A stretch of DNA of 64,000 nucleotides, from positions 116,609 through 180,608 of the forward strand of contig NZ_KK211232.1 of the NCBI RefSeq assembly GCF_000621205.1, written 5' to 3'. This stretch comes from Halotalea alkalilenta DSM 17697. Lineage in GTDB: Bacteria; Pseudomonadota; Gammaproteobacteria; Pseudomonadales; Halomonadaceae. Both the position numbers and the translations under genes were made by a program. Below, piece after piece: positions 60,574-64,000 of the stretch. Position 1 is the stretch's first letter. Each line of letters opens with the position of its first letter. The notes beneath the pieces are model-generated. The model was not told the DNA's origin and did not search any database. It saw nothing but the letters and a program-made list of their open reading frames with translations.

Positions 60574-63500
60574 TCATTCGCGCGGCGGCGGCGATGCCAG
60601 CACTTCGCGAGCGCCGTTGGTGCCCATGCTCGACACCACGCCAGCACGCTCCATCGCCTCGACCAGTCTAGAGGCACGGTTGTAGCCGATCTTGAAGTTA
60701 CGCTGCACCGACGACACCGAGACCCGCTGGGTCTTGGTCACGAACGCCACGGCCTCGTCGTAGAGCGCGTCCTGCTCGGCATCCGAATTGCCATCGCCTT
60801 CGGCCTCGAGCCCGGTCAGCGCCTCGGCGCTGACCTCGCCGGAGAGGATCTCCTCGACGTATTCGGGCTTGCCGCGCAGCTTCCAGTCCTCGACCACCCG
60901 ATGCACTTCGTTGTCGTCGACGAAGGCACCGTGCACCCGGACCGGGGTACCGGCGCCGACCGATAGGTAGAGCATGTCGCCGTGGCCGAGCAGGCTCTCC
61001 GCACCGCCCTGGTCGAGGATGGTGCGCGAATCGATCTTGGAGGAGACCTGGAAGGCGATCCGCGAGGGGATGTTCGCCTTGATCAGGCCCGTGACCACGT
61101 CGACCGAGGGCCGCTGGGTCGCGAGCACCAGGTGGATGCCTGCGGCGCGCGCCTTCTGCGCCAGCCGGGCGATCAGCTCCTCGACCTTCTTGCCGACGAT
61201 CATGAACATGTCGGCGAACTCGTCGATCACCACCACGATGTAGGGCAGCTTCTCGAGCGTCGGATGCGGCTCGCCGGCCTGCCAGGGCTCGGGCTCCCAC
61301 AGCGGATCGGCGACCTGGGCACCAGCGGCGTGGGCCTCATCGAGCTTGTCGTTGAAGCCGCCGATGTTGCGCACGCCCATCTTGGACATCAATTTATAGC
61401 GACGTTCCATCTCGGCGACGCACCAGCGCAGCGAGTTGGCCGCCTCCTTCATGTCGGTGACCACCGGCGCGAGCAGGTGGGGAATGTCGTCGTAGACCGA
61501 GAGCTCGAGCATCTTCGGATCGATCAGGATCATCCGCACCTGCTCGGGAGTCGACTTGAGCAGCATCGAGATCAGCATCGCGTTGACCCCGACCGACTTG
61601 CCCGAACCAGTGGTCCCGGCGACCAGCAGGTGGGGCATCCGTGCCAGGTCGGCGACCACCGGCTGGCCACTGATGCTCTGCCCCAGCGCGATGGTCACGG
61701 GCGATACGGCGTCGCGATAGGCCGAAGTGTCGAGCACCTGGCGCAGGCGGATCATCGCCCGGGTCGGGTTGGGGATCTCGATGCCGACCGTCGGACGGCC
61801 CTGGATCACCTCGATCACGCGCACGCTCTTGACCAGCAGCGAACGGGCGAGATCCTTCGACAGGTTGCTGATCTTCGAGCTCTTCACCCCAGCGGCGGGG
61901 CGAATCTCGAACTGGGTGATCACCGGTCCCGGAGATATCTTGACCACCTCCGCCTTGACCCCATACTCCTTGAGCCGCATTTCGAGCAGCTCGGCCATAC
62001 CGTCGAGCTCCTCCTGGGTATAGGAAGGCTGGCTGACTCCGGCTGGCGTCAGCAGCGCCGTCGACGGCATCTCGCCCACCGGCTCCGCGAGCTCGGTGGC
62101 CGGGCGCTGGTTCTGCAGGTGCTCGACGGTCCAAAGCCGCGGCGATACGGTATCTACCGGCTCGTCGTCGAGGGTGAACGGCGCATCGAACTCCTCGCCC
62201 GCATCGGTGGTCTCGAACAGCGCGCGGGGGGCGTCGGTGTCGTCTTCATCGTCTTCGTCGTCGAGCCGCGGCTCGCTACGCGACGAGGCAGCGCTATGCA
62301 GCTCAGGCTCACGATGGCGGTCGTCGTCATCGAAGGCGGTCTCGACCACCTCGTCGTCGAGCGCCGAGAAGCGCGCAAGCGGCGGCGTCTCACCATCGTC
62401 CTCTGCGACCAGGCGCGCCCCGGCCGGCTCCTCCTCGATGAGCGGCGCTCGCCGTTCGGTCTGCGAGGCGCGCTCGGCATCCTCCCGCGCGACCAGCGGC
62501 GGCTCGAACACAGGCGCGCCGGTGGATGCGCCGCCGGCGGCGGCGTGCCCACTTGCAGCGGCTATGGCACCGGCACCAGCGGCGAACGCCTCCCCGGCAC
62601 CGATCCGGATGCGCGGCTTCGGGCTCGGCGCGCTGGCCGCTGCGGGGGGCATATCCTGCGCTGCCGGGGGCATATCCTGCGCTGCGGCCGTCTGATGGCC
62701 GAACCCTTCGGGAATGCGCCGCCGGGTGACATCGGCATAGGGCGGGGGCGGATCGATCACCTCGGGCTCGAGTTCGGCCGCCGGGGGCGTGGGTACCAGC
62801 CGCTCGCCCGCTTCTGTCTCTTCTACTTCGACGACCGCGCTCGTGGCGCTCCAACGGCGCTCACTCAGCGTTTCATTCTCCTCGTCCTCCTCGAGCCGCA
62901 GTTCCGGTATCGACACAGTGGCCGGTACTTCCGCGCGCAGCGCCACGGCGTCCCGGCGCCGCTCGGATTCGTCCGGGAGTGACGGCTCGTCGTCGCGATG
63001 AGCGACCAGCGGAGCGAAGGTGTCGGGCTCCTGCGCCAGCTCGTCGGAAGTGCGCCGCGAGGGCGTCTGCTCGACGCGTTCCCAGGGAATGTCGTGGCCA
63101 CCGTCGCTGCGCTCGTCGTAGATCTCGAAGCGCGGCGCGCGGCGCTCGCTTTCCTGGCCTGCGAGATCGTCATCGCCAAGGCTCGGTTCGCGTTCGGTGT
63201 CCGTCGATTCGGCCTTCGCCTGGGCGGCCCTGCCCATGAACGGAAGCCCCAGCAGGCGCTTCCAGCGCGAAGGGCGCGAGGCCTCGTCGGTCTCGTAGGC
63301 GGGCTCGTCGCGATCGTCGCGCCTGGCCTCAAGCGGTTCGTCCCGCTCGGGCGCCTGATCGCGCAGATGGTAGGGATCATCCTCGGCGTGATAGGTATCG
63401 TAGGCGCTGGCCCGTGCTTCCAGGCGCTCGTGACGCAGCGCCCGCCGCGCGGCGAGGTCGTCACGCACCGAGCCGAGCCGCGCGCCGCACCAGCGCGATA

Positions 63501-64000
63501 CCCTGAGGATCGCCTTGCCAAGCTCGTCCATGATGCCGAGCCAGGAAGTATTGGAGAGCAATGGGAAGCCGCCGAGCAGCAGCGCCAAGGCGACCAGCGT
63601 GGTGCCATGCACGCCGATCAGATCGATCAGCACGCTGGAGAGGCCTTCGCCTACGATCCCGCCGTTGTTGTAGGGCAGATCGCTTTCCGGCTGATAGAAG
63701 TGCACCGCACTGAGGATGCAGCTTCCCAGCAGCACCAGCATCAGCCCCCCCACTCTCACCGCTAGCGCGGTGGGATCCCAGGCGAAATGCGCGATCCGGG
63801 TACGGATCAGCCGCCAGCCGGCGAAACCGAAGATCGCCGGCCACCACAGCGCGCTGTTGCCGAGCAGCGAGAACAGCACGTCGGCCATCCAGGCCCCGCC
63901 CCGGCCCATCCAGTTACCGATGCCCGCTTCCGGACCGCTGCTCGACCAGCCCGGGTCGGAGGGCGCGTAGCTGAAGAAAGCCAGCAGTAAAAACGCGCAG
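60574..64000 (-). CDS. ftsK: DNA translocase FtsK (N-terminus off the window)
   Basis: At least 1140 residues; the frame runs to the window edge, so only the first TM or so is missing. Membrane domain (TM segments such as [14 protein letters not shown] and [18 protein letters not shown]), a long acidic Glu/Asp/Arg-rich linker (about 450 aa) with an AAQDMPP pair repeated, then the motor: [16 protein letters not shown] (Walker A), [20 protein letters not shown], and the gamma DNA-recognition domain [22 protein letters not shown]. Coordinates chromosome dimer resolution with cell division. Confidence 0.96.
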   Translation of the reverse strand, partial: CAFLLLAFFSYAPSDPGWSSSGPEAGIGNWMGRGGAWMADVLFSLLGNSALWWPAIFGFAGWRLIRTRIAHFAWDPTALAVRVGGLMLVLLGSCILSAVHFYQPESDLPYNNGGIVGEGLSSVLIDLIGVHGTTLVALALLLGGFPLLSNTSWLGIMDELGKAILRVSRWCGARLGSVRDDLAARRALRHERLEARASAYDTYHAEDDPYHLRDQAPERDEPLEARRDDRDEPAYETDEASRPSRWKRLLGLPFMGRAAQAKAESTDTEREPSLGDDDLAGQESERRAPRFEIYDERSDGGHDIPWERVEQTPSRRTSDELAQEPDTFAPLVAHRDDEPSLPDESERRRDAVALRAEVPATVSIPELRLEEDEENETLSERRWSATSAVVEVEETEAGERLVPTPPAAELEPEVIDPPPPYADVTRRRIPEGFGHQTAAAQDMPPAAQDMPPAAASAPSPKPRIRIGAGEAFAAGAGAIAAASGHAAAGGASTGAPVFEPPLVAREDAERASQTERRAPLIEEEPAGARLVAEDDGETPPLARFSALDDEVVETAFDDDDRHREPELHSAASSRSEPRLDDEDDEDDTDAPRALFETTDAGEEFDAPFTLDDEPVDTVSPRLWTVEHLQNQRPATELAEPVGEMPSTALLTPAGVSQPSYTQEELDGMAELLEMRLKEYGVKAEVVKISPGPVITQFEIRPAAGVKSSKISNLSKDLARSLLVKSVRVIEVIQGRPTVGIEIPNPTRAMIRLRQVLDTSAYRDAVSPVTIALGQSISGQPVVADLARMPHLLVAGTTGSGKSVGVNAMLISMLLKSTPEQVRMILIDPKMLELSVYDDIPHLLAPVVTDMKEAANSLRWCVAEMERRYKLMSKMGVRNIGGFNDKLDEAHAAGAQVADPLWEPEPWQAGEPHPTLEKLPYIVVVIDEFADMFMIVGKKVEELIARLAQKARAAGIHLVLATQRPSVDVVTGLIKANIPSRIAFQVSSKIDSRTILDQGGAESLLGHGDMLYLSVGAGTPVRVHGAFVDDNEVHRVVEDWKLRGKPEYVEEILSGEVSAEALTGLEAEGDGNSDAEQDALYDEAVAFVTKTQRVSVSSVQRNFKIGYNRASRLVEAMERAGVVSSMGTNGAREVLASPPPRE

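Noticed and set aside
60982-62982. 666-codon plus-strand ORF opposite ftsK
   Set aside because: Antisense shadow of the FtsK motor and linker; composition is His/Arg-rich without any domain.

Overview
This is a 64 kb, high-GC chromosomal window from a gammaproteobacterium. Gene content and gene order (ftsK-lolA-rarA, a RlmKL fusion, rmf next to pyrD, a 180 kDa-class NAD-glutamate dehydrogenase, imuA-imuB-dnaE2) fit a Halomonas-like member of the Halomonadaceae/Oceanospirillales. That placement is inferred from content, not from a search. Coding density is high. Most of the window is housekeeping chromosome, with one small degraded accessory patch at 30.1-32.4 kb.

Region by region. 0-1.3 kb: divergent metal-resistance pair, a CDF zinc/cadmium exporter with a perfect 15-copy hexanucleotide His-Asp tract and a CadR-like MerR regulator, sharing a 19-bp-spacer MerR promoter. 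1.4-3.3 kb: one gene that encodes two complete outer membrane phospholipase A domains in tandem. 3.4-4.5 kb: yqjD-yqjE-yqjK-like stress/envelope operon. 4.6-10.4 kb: YhiN-type flavoprotein, 6-phosphogluconate dehydrogenase, a GDT1/UPF0016 manganese transporter behind a yybP-ykoY manganese riboswitch, cysE, an N-acetyltransferase and a LysR regulator. 10.4-13.7 kb: tRNA-Ser, then a PhoP/PhoQ-like two-component system whose kinase is split by a 7-bp tandem duplication, flanked by two PepSY-type periplasmic proteins. 13.7-18.8 kb: nitroreductase, queF, a YadGH-type ABC exporter, tRNA-Glu, and a DMT exporter with a divergent Lrp-type regulator. 18.9-27.9 kb: a Mre11/Rad50-like pair (yhaO-yhaN) converging on the SOS mutagenesis operon imuA-imuB-dnaE2, which has a perfect LexA box. 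28-30 kb: a small DUF805-like membrane protein and a Blh-type phosphatase-like/persulfide dioxygenase fusion.

30.1-32.4 kb: a roughly 2.3 kb relic island beside a tRNA-Gly gene. It is bounded by a 15-bp copy of the tRNA-Gly 3' end and holds a YhaV toxin fossil, an intact AbiEi antitoxin, an internally deleted AbiEii toxin and a TauD-like dioxygenase fossil. It is followed by a four-tRNA operon (Glu-Gly-Glu-Gly) with a strong promoter.

33-46 kb: msrB, an acyltransferase-3 protein, an RbgA-type GTPase, anmK, alaA, htpX behind a sigma-32-type promoter, a 375-bp non-coding MITE-like element with about 37-bp hairpin-forming terminal inverted repeats, an FG-GAP lipoprotein divergent from a LysR regulator, a small WGR-like protein, rlmKL and rmf. 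46-64 kb: pyrD, a MOSC protein, trmA, gdhB, murI, a hemerythrin-like protein lacking most expected iron ligands, hrpB, rarA, lolA and ftsK (N-terminus off the window edge).

The best leads are the covalent OMPLA dimer, the MITE-like element, the heptamer-driven kinase frameshift, the manganese riboswitch, the expandable His-Asp tract and the tRNA-Gly toxin-antitoxin graveyard. No CRISPR array, prophage, integrase or intact insertion sequence was seen.
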